A stretch of 64,000 bases of DNA, taken from the NCBI GenBank assembly GCA_958298945.1, contig OY282610.1, positions 44,709,667 to 44,773,666 of the forward strand, in the 5' to 3' direction. The position numbers and the translations under genes are program-made. The notes below the pieces were generated by a model that saw only the letters and a program-made list of their open reading frames with translations, had not been told where the DNA came from and made no database searches. Within the stretch, counting starts at the first letter, position 1. Each line of letters opens with the position of its first letter. Below are positions 24,377 to 36,250 of the stretch, one piece after another. The DNA comes from Atherix ibis (lineage: Eukaryota; Arthropoda; Insecta; Diptera; Athericidae).

Positions 24377-25510
24377 ATCAATTAGCTTAAGACTGAGCAA
24401 TTTAATTGACAGAATAATACGTTCATAGACAATTTAAGTGCGTAAACTGTACATCACCTACAGTATAAGAAATTCAACTGTATTAGTTTTATATTTGATC
24501 ACTTGACAGTAATTTAATTATGCAAACTGTCAATTAGCTCAAGTGTGACCACTTTAATTACCCGAATAATGCATTTATAGAAAATTTAAGTGTGTAAACT
24601 TTGGATCAGCTCCAGTATAAGAAATTTAACTGTCTTAATTTTGCATCTGATCATTTATCAGTAATTTCAGTGTTCAAATTATCAATTAGCTCAAGTGTGA
24701 GCAATTTAATTGCCTGAATAATACGTTCATAGACAATTTAAGTGTCGAAACTTTGCATCAGCTCCAGTTTAAGAAATTTAACTGTCTTAATTTTGCATCT
24801 GATCATTTATCAGTAATTTCAGTGTTCAAATTATCAATTAGCTCAAGTGTGAGCAATTTAATTGCCTGAATAATACGTTCATAGACAATTTAAGTGTCGA
24901 AACTTTGCATCAGCTCCAGTTTAAGAAATTTAACTGTCTTAATTTTGCATCTGATCATTTATCAGTAATTTCAGTGTTCAAATTATCAATTAGCTCAAGT
25001 GTGAGCAATTTAATTGCCCGAATAATACGTTCATAGACTATTTAAGTGTCGAAACTTTGCATCAGCTCCAGTATAAGAAATTTAACTGTCTTAATTTTAT
25101 ATCTAATAACTTATCAGTAATTTTATTATGCAAATTATCAATTAGCTCCAGTGTGAGCAATTTGATTGACCGAATAATTCGTTCATAGGCAATTTAAGTG
25201 TGGAAACTTTGGATCAGCTCCAGTATAAGAAATTTAATTGTCTTAATTTTGCATCGGAACACTTGTCAGTAATTTCAGCGTTCAAATTATCAATTAGCTC
25301 AAGTGTGAGCAATTTAACTGCTCGAATAATACGTTTATAGACAATTTAAGTGTGGAAACTTTGGATCAGCTCCAGTATAAGAAATTTAACTGTCTTAATT
25401 TTGCATCTGATCATTTATCAGTAATTTCAGCGTTCAAATTATCAATTGGCTTAAGTGTGAGCACATTAATTGCGCGAATAATGCCTTCATAGACAATTTA
25501 AGCAAGAAGA
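24377..25510 (+). repeat. 152-base tandem array, about eight units
   Basis: ATCAATTAGCTCAAGTGTGA and variants start units at 24377, 24529, 24681, 24833, 24985, 25137, 25289 and 25441. Every spacing is exactly 152 bases. Units 24681-24985 are almost identical to each other. The matching place in copy B (33733, 33885) has only about two units. Confidence 0.96.
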
Positions 25511-25530
25511 AAATGCAAAATAGCTGCATT

Positions 25531-26568
25531 GTTAATTAGGAAAAATTTATTTGCTCTGTAAGAGCCACTTCTATTATACTGATTTTGCCACCAGTTTTGG
25601 TGGAGCTAAAATGCGGTATGATGGATGACTCGATAAGGTCATTCATTCCGGTAACGTCCTAGATTTAACAATTTATCACGTACGGATCATTTTATTTCGA
25701 TGGTATTATTCTAGCCTTGCATTGGTAATTAGAGTCGGTGATGCAAAGCAATTATTGGGGATATCCAATACAATTGAAAGAGTGTTAAAAATATTTAATC
25801 CTTTAAAATCATATTTTCTTTCGATTGATATGTATCCCAAAACTATAAGAAATTTATCTTTCCAAATGAACAGGCCGAACTTTAGCTTTAATTCCTCCAA
25901 ACACAAGCTTCAGTATTTCATAATTCAATAAAAAGAATGGAAGGAAAGAAAAGAGTACAATCTCATTTTTAAATTCAAAGACACAATCAATTCTACATTA
26001 ATACCACCATGTTTAAAGACTATTTTAATTAATCCTAGTTAAAAATCGAAATATAGGAAAAGAAAATTGTTTATTGAATAAATTATAAATTTTAGTATGA
26101 ATGCAGTTTCTTATCTAGAATTATGGGGTAAACAATTCGAGGAAATCACTAATTTTAAATGGATTACTTTGAAACGTCAAGTAGATTGGAACAGCGTAGA
26201 AGACAATTTCAAGTCTTGGCGAAGACATTCAAGCTACAAATAGAAAATTGCGATGACCTTCTTCAAAAGAAACTGATAAAAAAAAACGTCTTGTAATTAG
26301 AGGGGAAACGTTGATTTACAATGATTTTTTATTTCGGTTTGGTAGATTTTTCGTGTTGTTTACAGCTCTTTTGATCGTCCAAATCGATAAGAAAGTTTCG
26401 TCTTGTGCGTTTTATCTTATGCTAGTAAAGTAGCTTTTAACGCCATCAATATGCCTCACAGCATCTTCTTTTATTGAAATTTGAATAAATTAAGTCTATC
26501 AAGAGCTTCAGGATATAATTCTTCGTCTATATCATCGATATCCATAACTTTAGATGTTATCACGTTAA
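25531..26568. other. No recognisable feature
   Basis: AT-rich. The overlapping open frames at 25706-25931 on both strands have no recognisable domain and look like chance. Nothing else stands out. Confidence 0.35.
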
Positions 26569-27134
26569 TCTTAGATTAAAGAATACTCGGATAGGCCCAT
26601 ATGTATAAGTAATTTTCTGTCTGCATAGTTGCCTAAGTGGTGAGAAATCGTACTGCTTGTATACATTTGTGTAGATTTTTTTATGTAGCCATGACACCCA
26701 CTGACATCTAGTATTGGTAATAGAAATTTGTTGCCTTCCAAAAGCATAATTAAAATCCATTTTAACTCATTTATTCCAATAACAAAAATACAATTTAAAC
26801 AAAATCTTTTCATATTAAATGGAAAAGTTTATTATTTCCTCATAAAGTGTTAACATACCGAAATGCTTGCATACTTTTGTTATGCTTAATGTTGACATTT
26901 AGATAATCATCGCGAAGTGAAAATTCAAGTGCGGTTTTATTAAATTTTAAATAGTTTACGTACAAGTAAGCATAAATTACTATATTTGCATAAAAATAGT
27001 TTTATTCTTCACGACAGTGAATAGGAAATTTTTATTTCAGAATACGAAGTAGTGCGTTCTTAAGCATGTATTCCCGAAAAAATTTGGACAGAATTTTTGT
27101 ATAGAGATCTATTCAGTTCTTCTATAATCTAAGG
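26569..27134 (-). mobile_element. CCTTAGATTA terminal-inverted-repeat element, copy 1
   Basis: Non-autonomous DNA element in reverse orientation. The right edge is CCTTAGATTATAGAAGAACT (read on minus), and the left edge is (C)TTAGATTAAAGAATACTCGG. The body has the family's 'ttctgtccaaa', 'acttcgtattctg', 'gcgataattat', 'tggtatgc'-type and 'ctagatgtcagtgggtgtca'-type blocks. About 566 bases, no coding capacity. No clear target duplication at this copy. Confidence 0.85.
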
Positions 27135-28089
27135 TCTGACATGCACTCCATCTATGGTAACTGTAGCATCAGCCCCGGCCGAGAAAGCACACCAAACAGT
27201 GACACGTGATCAAAGTAATAATTGTTCAATAACTGGTCTTGGGTTTTTAGAAGTGAGGTCACAAATTGATCAATTTTAAAATGGTTTTGAATTACTTTAC
27301 TATTATTTTCGAGTAAACTTGAAGGCATTTTAAAAAATTGTAAGCCTTTCCCTGTGAAAATGTCAAAAAACTATTCTTCATTATCCGGACATATTCCTAC
27401 CACCAATAATGTCCTTATGGCCACGTACACCAAATACTAAAAGTCCGGGGCTGTTTTATAATGGCCACAAATTTCACAATCCAAATACTAAAAGTCCGGG
27501 GGTGTTTTATAAAATTGATAATAAAGTACACTGATGGAAAAAGTGTACATGTTACTTTTACCCTCTGCCATAAACTGGCTATCTCCTACTAGACTGTGGC
27601 GACAGGATAATACCGATAGGGATAAAGAATTAACTTAAAATTAATTAACAGCAAATACTATTATTAAATTATCAATAACCAGTAAATTATTAACAAATAA
27701 TACCATTTTTAACTATGGCGAAATCCGCGACATTTTTGTAAAAAAAAAACCCCCTCGTTTTTTTCGCCCGGAATTCACGTTTTTCCGTTTCATTTTAGTA
27801 CATTTCGTACTCGCTTTTACGATTTTATTTGCCCAAAATTTACTTTTGAAATATTTAAAATCAAATAAGCGACAATTTACAAAAATTTAACATGCATACT
27901 AGGAAGCAGAAATATGTTTTTTTTTCTATTTATAGACGCGTGCACCTGCAGCTCCACCGATGCAGTTGGTGGGGAAATCGTTTATTTGAGCGAATCCAGT
28001 GGCGGGCAGATGGTTATTTGTGTGGGTTGTGTATTTTTAGTTTGTCAATTTACATTTTGTTTATTATTTTTAAATTTTCATTAAATCTG
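27135..28089. other. Spacer between TIR copy 1 and the pogo relic
   Basis: Mostly AT-rich. Holds a two-unit tandem duplication of 51 bases (CAAATACTAAAAGTCCGGGG at 27431 and 27482). The patch at 27760-27890 is part of neither recognised element and may be the 5' end of the pogo element, but no terminal repeat was found. Confidence 0.45.
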
Positions 28090-29090
28090 TTGAAATAATG
28101 TCTGAGCAAAGAAAAATATTATGGATTCAAGAGAAAAATAAACTTACGTAAAATAAAGCTAACGTGTTTCGGTCGCGCGTAATTTGAGGTTACCCATTAC
28201 AACTTTGGCTATAATAATAAAAAATCGCGAATCAATTGAAAAAAAGTGCAATGCAATACGGTCCCATAGGGAAAAAATGTCGACGCAATGGAAGAAATCC
28301 TTAAAGAATGGTTTGTCAGTTCGCGTTGCAGAAATACGCCAGTTACCGATCCATTAATTCGAGAAAAGGACCTACACATTGCGTTTCGATTAAATATCGA
28401 AGGATTTACTCCATTAAATTGATGGATAGATCGTTTCAAGACGAGGCACTCTGTGATGTTTGAGGAGAATCTCGAAGTGTTGATTTGGAGATTGCTGAAG
28501 ATTGGAAGCAGATGGATGTTCCTACTCTAATTGCTCCAAGAAATATTTTTAATGATGATGAAACAAGACTTCTTTTCAATGTTCTGCCCTCGAAGACATT
28601 CGCCTTTCCGTGTATTACTGTCCCTTTGATTACAAAGTCAGATGGCGGTGAGAAGTTTGCCCCGTTTTGAAAATTAGAAAATCACGAAATCGTTGGTCTT
28701 TCAAAAATTTCAAGTCATTACCGACAAAATATGCTTCAAATTTTAAACTGAGATGATTTGATGGGAGCTAAGAAAAGAAAAATTATCTTATTCCTAGATA
28801 GATGTCCTGTTCAGCCAACAAATTTAACACTGAGGAATAGAAAATTATTATTTTTCCTTCCAAACCGTACTAGTGAATTGTAGCCATTGGACTTGGGAAT
28901 AATCTGTACAAATATTATTACCAAAATTAGAACGAGGAGAAAAATTCCAAAAATTAAGAAATATGGAGTAAAATTGAAGAAATGAAGATCAAACAATGTT
29001 TTCGAAAAGAAAATATTAGCCATGAGATCTGGGCCAGTAACACTAATAGAAGATATTACGGAGCACAATGCTGTTGATCGGTGGTAGTAA
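28090..29090 (+). pseudogene. pogo/Tigger-type transposase relic
   Basis: Pieces in order on the plus strand: NRESIEKKCNAIRSHREKM (end of the CENP-B-like N-terminal HTH, about 28215); a Tc5-type HTH from 28287 (MEEILKEWFVSSRCRNTPVT, then WIDRFKTRHSV); IFNDDETRLLFNVLPSKTFA (first catalytic Asp, about 28540); KIILFLDRCPVQP (second Asp, about 28780); and LLFFLPNRTSELQPLDLGII (28840-28900). Several stops and frameshifts separate them. This pattern is diagnostic of the pogo/Tigger branch of Tc1-mariner. Confidence 0.88.
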
Positions 29091-29097
29091 ATTGCTA

Positions 29098-29795
29098 CCG
29101 AGCCTTTACAAAATTATATGGATCTCTATACAAAAATGCTGTCCAAATATTTTTGGGAATACATTCTTAAGAACGCACACACTTCGTATTCTGAAATAAA
29201 AATTTTCTATTCACTGTCGTAAAACTAAAACTATTTATGCAAATGTATTAATTTATAATTAAAAAATTATAAATTAATACATTTGCATAAATAGTAAACT
29301 ATTTACAATTAAATAAAACTACACTTAAATTTTCACTTCGCGATAATTATTTAAATGTCAACATTTAGCATAACAAAAGTATGCAAGTAGTTCGGTATGC
29401 TACCACTTCATGGAGAATGGCGTTTTCAAATTCTCCGCAAGTTTACAAAATTGTATTTGATTAATATTTACAAAATAAATAATAAACCTAAAATTAAATA
29501 ATTTAATATCAAAAGATTCTATAAAAAAAAATATTACCTTTCGTTTTGTTTAAATTGTATTTTTGTTGTTGGAATAAATTAGTTAAAATGGATTTTAATT
29601 ATGCTTTTGGAAGTGAAAAAATTTCTATTACCAATACTACATGTCAGTGGGTGTCATGTCTACATAAAAATATCTAGACAAATGTATGCAAGCAGTACAA
29701 TTTCTCACCACTTAGGCAACCATGCAGACAGAAAATTGTGTATTAATATACGAAAATGTGACGTTAGGGCTTATCCAGGTATTCCTTATGCTTCA
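29098..29795 (+). mobile_element. CCTTAGATTA TIR element, copy 2 (ends decayed)
   Basis: Contains the family blocks in forward order: 'ctgtccaaatattttt', 'cacacttcgtattctg', 'gcgataattatttaaatgtc', 'ccacttcatggagaatggcg', 'gtcagtgggtgtcatgtcta', then 'ttatccaggtattcctt'. The outer CCTTAG and CTAAGG are mutated. It lies in opposite orientation to copy 1, with the pogo relic between. An internal 31-base perfect palindrome (29230-29295) is unique to this copy. Confidence 0.82.
29230..29295. repeat. Perfect 31-base inverted repeat, 4-base loop
   Basis: 29230-29260 (ACTATTTATGCAAATGTATT...) is the exact reverse complement of 29265-29295, with loop AAAA. Other copies of the TIR family have only a single version of this sequence, so the second arm is an inverted local duplication. 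Confidence 0.9.
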
Positions 29796-29824
29796 TACCA
29801 ATTTTTAATGGTCTATTTTTTATG

Positions 29825-30030
29825 ATATGGATGTTGACTACTTATGGTTCCAACGGAACGGTACTATGTGCTACACTACCCAAGAAACAATCAATTTATT
29901 GAAAATCAATTTCAATGGACGTTTAATTTCGTGCAGAGTTGATGTCAATTATGTTACGAATAAGGTCTGCGGGAATAGTCTACGCACATGGAAAGGATTC
30001 CATTGCCTGTAAACGTAGTCTGGTCAGTAT
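29825..30030 (+). pseudogene. DD41D-like mariner fragment
   Basis: Reads YLWFQRNGTMCYTTQETINL, then NFNGRLISCRVDVNY. This is the region around the second catalytic residue of DD41D transposases, with Asp replaced by Asn (QRNGT). It directly follows TIR copy 2. The rest of the transposase is absent or unrecognisable. Confidence 0.72.
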
Positions 30031-31459
30031 TTGTCCAATAAGTCTCTACAACACATTTCAATAAGTAATAACGGCACTTTAATACAAAATGTGCGTTTTT
30101 TATGTAAAGTTTAAAGAGAAATTTCTAATTGGTAAACTGTGAATTTGTTTGGAATGTCAAAATAAGCGATTAACTAATTTTGAATGCGAGTCGATAATGC
30201 AGTGCCCCAGACAAGTCCCTATGCACACACCACATTATCGATTTTGAAAGTTTGGTTACAGCGGCAACAATTCATAAAAGAATATTTTTTAAAGTTTTCA
30301 GGGGAAAATACAATAAAAACAACAGGAAAACAACACTGAAAGTGTACAGAGAAAAAAATACTATAAAAAATTCAAATATTATATATTATAATAATGTGTT
30401 GTTATTTGCTTTATTATTTTTTCTTTTTGGATGTCAAAAAAAAAACTATTCAAAAACCTACTGGGATAAGGGATGTGCGACAAAAATTGTTAGCATAAAA
30501 GGATTTAATTGTGTTTGCTGATAGATGGCGACAATTTATAGTTTGTATTTTGCTCCGTTGACAACGCGTACAGGAAAAATGATGCAACTCGACTGGCTGC
30601 CAAATAAGACGATATCCGGTGCCTATGGACTTGCAACGACTTGCAAAAAATACAGTTTTGCAAATCATTAAAAATCGAGACTCAAAAACAGCTCGGTTTG
30701 ATAACCCTCGAAATGAATACTGACCTCGACTTTCCCAATTTGCTGAATTAAAAGTTTTATGCCTGCCCCTTATTGCCTGGAAGCTATAATTAATTGGGAC
30801 CGGATCGCTTAACGATAATCGCACTTAATTTGTCTTGGAAACAAAAATCGCTCATGATTGATTTTTTTTTAAATTTCTATTATCTTTGGTTTGGTATTTT
30901 TTTTATGCTCGTCTATATTATTTTTGCAATCATTTATCAGGATTTTGTTTTAGTTGTTTTTTTTTTACTTAATCTTTTGTTGTTCAGTGATTTTTTTTAA
31001 TGACTACGCATGAACGGATCTTCTCAAAAAAAGAAAGAAAATTTTGTCTATTTTATCGCACGAGTAAAGAATTTTTATTCTTGGAAGAGTAATTGAAATT
31101 TTTTCAATTTTTTTCCTTTTTCTTTTTTAAATAAATAATATTAATCTGCTCTTAATTTGTCAGATAGTAGAAGCATAAAATATTTTTACTATTGTATTTC
31201 AAGGGGACAATTGAATATATTATCATCAATAATTGAAATTGTTGACAGAATATTTATTTTGTAGTAGAGAACTGTAAGTTGGAAGGGTTAATAAACTACA
31301 ATTGAATTTCTTTGTTATTATTTTAATTAATATTATAATTACTATTTCTTTATGTAGATGAGATTATTTAAATAATTTCTAGTTAATAAGAAGGCAAAGG
31401 GGATTCGGTTTTTGTAAACTGACGCAGAACGAAACTAAAAGTTCATGAACTTTATTTTA
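30031..31459. other. No recognisable feature
   Basis: AT-rich, with one less biased stretch (30525-30815) that has open frames on both strands but no motif I recognise. The T-rich stretch 30850-31000 gives a hydrophobic frame by composition only. Confidence 0.35.
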
Positions 31460-32290
31460 TTCGATATATTAAACTATAAGCAGATTTTATGAAGTGGAGA
31501 CCACAATGACAGTAGAGGAATATGTGACAGTAAACACCCATTTGCTCCTCTCTGCCTAAGGAGTCATTCCAGCGTTCAAGAGATTTTTTGACAAATCTGA
31601 CTTTGAACGCCAATGGATTTGTTTGCGGAAAGTAACAGAACAGAGAGTTTTCTAACGAGCAATACAAAAATCATGAACAAGGCGAATTTGGATCCGAGAT
31701 GAGTTTTTGTTTAAACTCTAGATTTTTTGTTTAAACGACGATTAGTATTTATGGGGAGAAGTAGCAGAGCAGAGAGTTCGAAACGCTGAAGGGGATTATA
31801 GTGAAAGTATGATCGAGAGTGAAACTTTTTATAACGAGCAACACAAAAATCATGAGCGTGGGGAACACTAAATTCATGATGAATAGCTTTGTTATGAACA
31901 TAAAAGGGAGCATCAACAATTTGGAGGAGGATTTTGGATTGAGGGGACTGGATTCGAGAGGAATTAGAACGCTCAGTAAAACCCTAGAGTTTTTGTTTAA
32001 ACGACGATTAGTGTTTATGGGGCAAATTGTAGAGCAGAGAGTTTGAAACGCTGAAGGGGATTATAGCGGAAGCATGATCGAGAGTAAAACTTTTTATAAC
32101 GAGCAACACAAAAATTATGAGCAAGAGGAACACTTAAGTTATGATGAATAGCTTTGTAAAGAACATAAAAGGGAGCATCAACGATTTTGAGGAGGATTTT
32201 GGATTGAGGGGACTGAATTCAAGTAAATTGGAATGCTTAGTAAAACTCCAGAGTTCAGTACTGCAAGCCCAGATCGGTTTCGAAATTTAA
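31460..32290 (-). pseudogene. Tandemly repeated LINE ORF2 C-terminal module
   Basis: The minus-strand block FYVRNKAIHH / ARYKKFRSR-like, seen once in copy A, occurs here in two full 265-base copies and one partial copy. The plus-strand 75-codon open frame (31819-32046) is the antisense of this module, not a gene. Confidence 0.7.
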
Positions 32291-33960
32291 TTTCATCTTT
32301 AGTGTAAGGATTTCCCCAAAAGCTTGTAATAAGCTGAAACTCTAGGGAATGCACTGGGAATCATTTCAATAATTAAAAAATTCCAGAGGGCCAGAAAATA
32401 ATCCCTATTTGAGTTTCAGGTTACTAAGATAATAATAAATAAGTAAATAGTTACCAGCTGATCTTTTTAAAGAAAAGTAGTAGCAAGTTCGCTGCTATTT
32501 CGGGTTCAATATTCGTCGAACAAAAATACCTCATTGTCTAGGTTCAAATTTGATTTCAAAGTAAAAAGACTGCAGTTATTTCAGTTTACTCTTTAAAAAA
32601 AAGTTATTTCAGTGTGAGCTCAATTTGGATTTTAAAAAACTTGCAATTTGATAATAAAAAAAAAATATATTGAGCATCGCTAGTACATATATAAGAAGCA
32701 GAAAAAAATTGCCGGATCAGTTCTACTCTAATCTTAAAAAATAGTAAGTTTCATATTGAGCACGTTGTGCGCTCAGTGGCTACATTTTAGGCACCACTTA
32801 AGCTCATACAGGAAACTAATTTTATTTTCAGCTCCAATTAAATCTTATTATGGGTCTTATGAACAGTGATCGATCCTTAAAGAAAATTACGGCATTTTCA
32901 GCATTTAAAGAATAATAATTTCAGTTTGAGCAACATTTTGATTTAAACAAAATCATAACAGTTTGAACACCATTTTGGTTTTTTTTTTTAAAATCATACA
33001 TGATCAGTCAGCTACACTTATGCTATTAAAATTAATTAGTTTCATGTTGAGCTCAATTTTGGACTGGAAATATTAATTGTTCCACTTTGTGCTCAGTTTT
33101 GATATAAAATTGAAAAAATTACATTTTGGGCACCACTTTAGCTCGTCTGGGAATAAATAATTACATTTTATGCTCAACAGGGTCAGCTTCACTTTGGTCT
33201 ACTTTGAGCAAAGAAAAGTGTATGCAACTTGCACAGGACTCGTATATCACCTAAGTCAAGTGCAGAAGTGGTTATGAAAAAAGTGATGCTCCGCAAATAA
33301 GCACTTTTTAAAATATTTTATGCACCTTAGTAAGCTTAATTTTTCAAAATACAGAATAAAAGTGCTAACAGATTCGGTCATTACTTAAACTTTTCCTTCT
33401 AATGAAAAGGCATCAATGTTTTGTTTTGAACTATTTAACTCTCGAAATTGCTCAAGGATTCACAATTTTATTTACCAAAAATCTACGTTTTTGCTGAATA
33501 TATTACGACCGTGTATTGTTTATAAATAACTAATATTGGTTTTAATTCATGCTCGTTTTCGACGAATTGTTGTGAATCATTGACAAATGATGAATCAGCT
33601 TAAGTGTCAGCAACAATTCTACGTAAGTCAGCTCTATTCCAGCCAATTTTAGCAACCAATAAATTTCTGAGCAATCTATTTCCAAGCACATTGCATCAGT
33701 TTCATCGTAATGCTCATTCAATTGTTCAAATTATCAATTAGCTCAAGGCTGAGCAATTTAATTGACTGAATAATACGTTCATAGACAATTTAAGTGCGTA
33801 AACTCTACATCACCTCCAGTATCAGAAATTTAACTGTCTTAGTTTTGCATTTGATCACTTGTCAGTAATTTAATTATGCAAATTGCCAATTAGCTCAAGT
33901 GTGAGCAATTTAATTACCCTAATAATACGTTTATAGGCAATTTAAATTTTGTATAAGCTC
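31460..33960. mobile_element. Composite dispersed repeat, copy B
   Basis: From about 32000 to 33960 it follows copy A (22130-25530) almost base for base, but lacks the reverse transcriptase segment and has only about two 152-base units (33733, 33885). The left part is modified: the LINE C-terminal module is repeated in tandem, with 'ttttgtttaaacgacgatta' at about 31723 and 31988 (265-base spacing), plus a more diverged partial copy at 31640. Confidence 0.8.
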
Positions 33961-35752
33961 AGCTCTCAGCAATTTTTTTGCATAATTTACGACTAATTTC
34001 ATTTGTGTGAAATCGAGGCCAGCAGTTCATGCCTCAACTCACTCGTAAGCAAATGCTTATAATTCCACAAATTCTGCATTAATTAACTTATTCTTCAATT
34101 ATGCTCTAAATCTATTAATTTATGTACTCATTTGAAGTCTCTGATAGGTAAGCAGATCTTCTATTTCATAAAAATTCCAAATACATTTCGTTGCATTGTT
34201 AAAAATTCATCGAAGCAAATTGCATTTAGTCAACAAAAAGTCTTTATTAAATTAGTTCTAAAATAAGAAAAATTAAAATTTTATTAATTTTTTTGTTGTT
34301 CAGAAATCGAAAAATGTTCTCAATAAAATCCTGTTAATTTTTCCGGTTGTCTTCAATTCATTTGAGTGCGGTTGCATTTCAAAAGAAATAATTAACTTAT
34401 CAGAATAAATCGCAAATTATTGAATTTCCATTAAAATGTGTCTTTTTTTCTGTTATTAACTTTATTTTAGGTCAATTTTCTAGGTTATCAATTAAGATAC
34501 TATGTATTCTGTGAACACCATAAAACGCAGAGGAGGATTTTTTTAGTTGACAGTATTTAAATTTGCGTTCTTGTTGCATAATTGACACAATGCAATTTTA
34601 TAATATTATTTCATTTTAATCTCCTTGCTGTCATGTAAAATATTTTTAAAAAAAATTAGCTTTAATCTTTCGTAAGAATAAAAAGTTCAAATTTTTAATG
34701 AAATATAAAGAATTGTAATCAATAATTTTTTATATTTAATATTGATTGAAATTTTTGGAAATAATACGAAATGATAATCAAGAAGCAATTTGAGCGCATG
34801 CTGACGACGACAAAAACGAATGCAACAATTAGCCTGATTTTGCTCACGGAATTGTATCGTGGCTAGACGAGCTCATCTTAAATAATAATTTGTCATCTCC
34901 TTTTTCTCGAAATTGTTAAATTCTTCACTAATTAATATCATTTAATTGATTTTTTGTTTAGAATAATCATTGATTATAATGATGTAATATGGCTTTGATA
35001 ACAAAAATAGAATATTCTGATTATGAGCACCGACAATGCCTCGGAGACGTCAATAAATTTCATAATTAGCCAAAAATGGAAATTTGTTTATTTTTTGTTT
35101 TAAGAATTTTTTATTCAAATATTTGATAATTTACTTTTTGTAGGTCAAGTTAAAATTTTGGTCTCCAAGCAGAAAATGTGTGAGTAGTACTCGTTGACAA
35201 GAGCTACGGAAAAACGAATGAAAAATTAAAAAAAAACTTTTCAGATTAAATAGGCAATATGAGAAAATAATTAGAAAAAAATGCATTACTGCCACAATAA
35301 TTAAATCTCTCTAACGAAACTAGCGCCACCTAGTTTTAATGCAATTGAATTCTTGCCATTTTTTCGTGGGTCGCTGCTCAGAACTGTCTGTCCATTCATA
35401 AAAGGATCATGACGTGCCCAGAAAGATTGGATTAGGTTTTTGGAATATTTATCATTATTAAAAATATTTTTAAAATTACAAAAAAGAGTAAGCACCCATC
35501 GGTACTGGTCTACTCTATGAGGCTCATTTCAATGTTCCAAAAAATCTCGCGACTGTTGTCTTTTTTGGGGTAATTTTGAGGCGGAGGAAAGTAATGAGAC
35601 TGCAAGCTTTTCTTCTGCTTGAACATTAGTACCTTCTAGACATGCAATCTCTTCCGGTAATCATGTCATCCCATAGCCCATGACGAGTGAAGTTGTACTT
35701 TTGTGGTGCGTAACGAAAAATAGAATTACATGGCATATCTTTACGAAATTTA
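33961..35752. other. No recognisable feature
   Basis: AT-rich DNA. The start (33961-34110) still has GAGC/AGCTCA phrases like those of copy B's unique block, so the repeat may extend here in diverged form. The patch 35490-35750 is less AT-rich and borders a palindrome, but no protein motif is recognised. Confidence 0.35.
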
Positions 35753-35803
35753 GTAAGAATCATCCAAGCTTAAATTTTTGATTTAAGCTTGGATGATTCT
35801 TAC
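35753..35803. repeat. Perfect 23-base inverted repeat at a mariner relic edge
   Basis: 35753-35775 (GTAAGAATCATCCAAGCTTA...) is the exact reverse complement of 35781-35803, with loop TTTTG. The right arm runs directly into recognisable transposase sequence. Confidence 0.92.
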
Positions 35804-36250
35804 GAAAAGATACAATGGCCTGCGGGGAAACATTACTTATTAAGAGCACAATTTTTGGAGGGCGTAGAAGCAGTGAAAAATGAGTCTCGCTCAGAAAGGT
35901 CATCATCATCGAAAACTGATGAAAATGTTGAGGGCTCTTATGAGATCAGACCGTCGATTAACATCGAAGCTAAAGAGAATTGCTTGAAGAGCTCAGAAAA
36001 GGTTTCTTTGCAGACGCTTCGATGCTTCACCATAATAACAAGTTTTTGTTGGAAAAGGGGTTTCATGTGGCTCCCTAGCCTTCCTACTCACCTGACCACA
36101 ATCTGTAGGACATTTTTTATTTGCCAAGAAAAGAAATAATTTGAAAAGACATCATTTTGAGAAGGTTTATAATCTCTAAAGGAGTGTTATCGAAGAACTG
36201 AAGGTGATTTAAGACAAAGCCTGATGCGGATAATATGCATGTGCCAAAAT
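35784..36250 (+). pseudogene. mariner DD34D relic with internal deletion
   Basis: 35850-35935 reads FLEGVEAVKNESRSERSSSS, then KTDENVE, matching the HTH linker of mariners (compare RPSTSKTDENI in the 9856 element). After a gap comes FHVAP, a stop, then PSYSPDHNL and downstream residues that match the third-Asp region in another frame (36050-36130). The catalytic middle is deleted, and no terminal repeats were found. Confidence 0.72.

Larger units (their letters stand above)
22130..25530. mobile_element. Composite dispersed repeat, copy A (LINE 3' part + unique block + 152-base array)
   Basis: Nearly identical, over about 2 kb, to 32000-33960 (copy B) in the same orientation. It consists of a jockey-like LINE fragment on the minus strand (22140-22830), a non-coding block (22930-24370) and an array of 152-base units (24377-25510). 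Copy B lacks the reverse transcriptase part (about 22475-22935) and most of the array. It could be one unusual element or a local duplication of two neighbouring elements. Confidence 0.8.

Noticed and set aside
24377..25510. Regular 152-base repeats considered as a CRISPR array
   Set aside because: Repeats are adjacent with no unique spacers, the unit is far too long, and the genome is an insect's.
31819..32046. 75-codon plus-strand open frame in copy B
   Set aside because: It is the antisense of the LINE C-terminal module, which reads sensibly on the minus strand.
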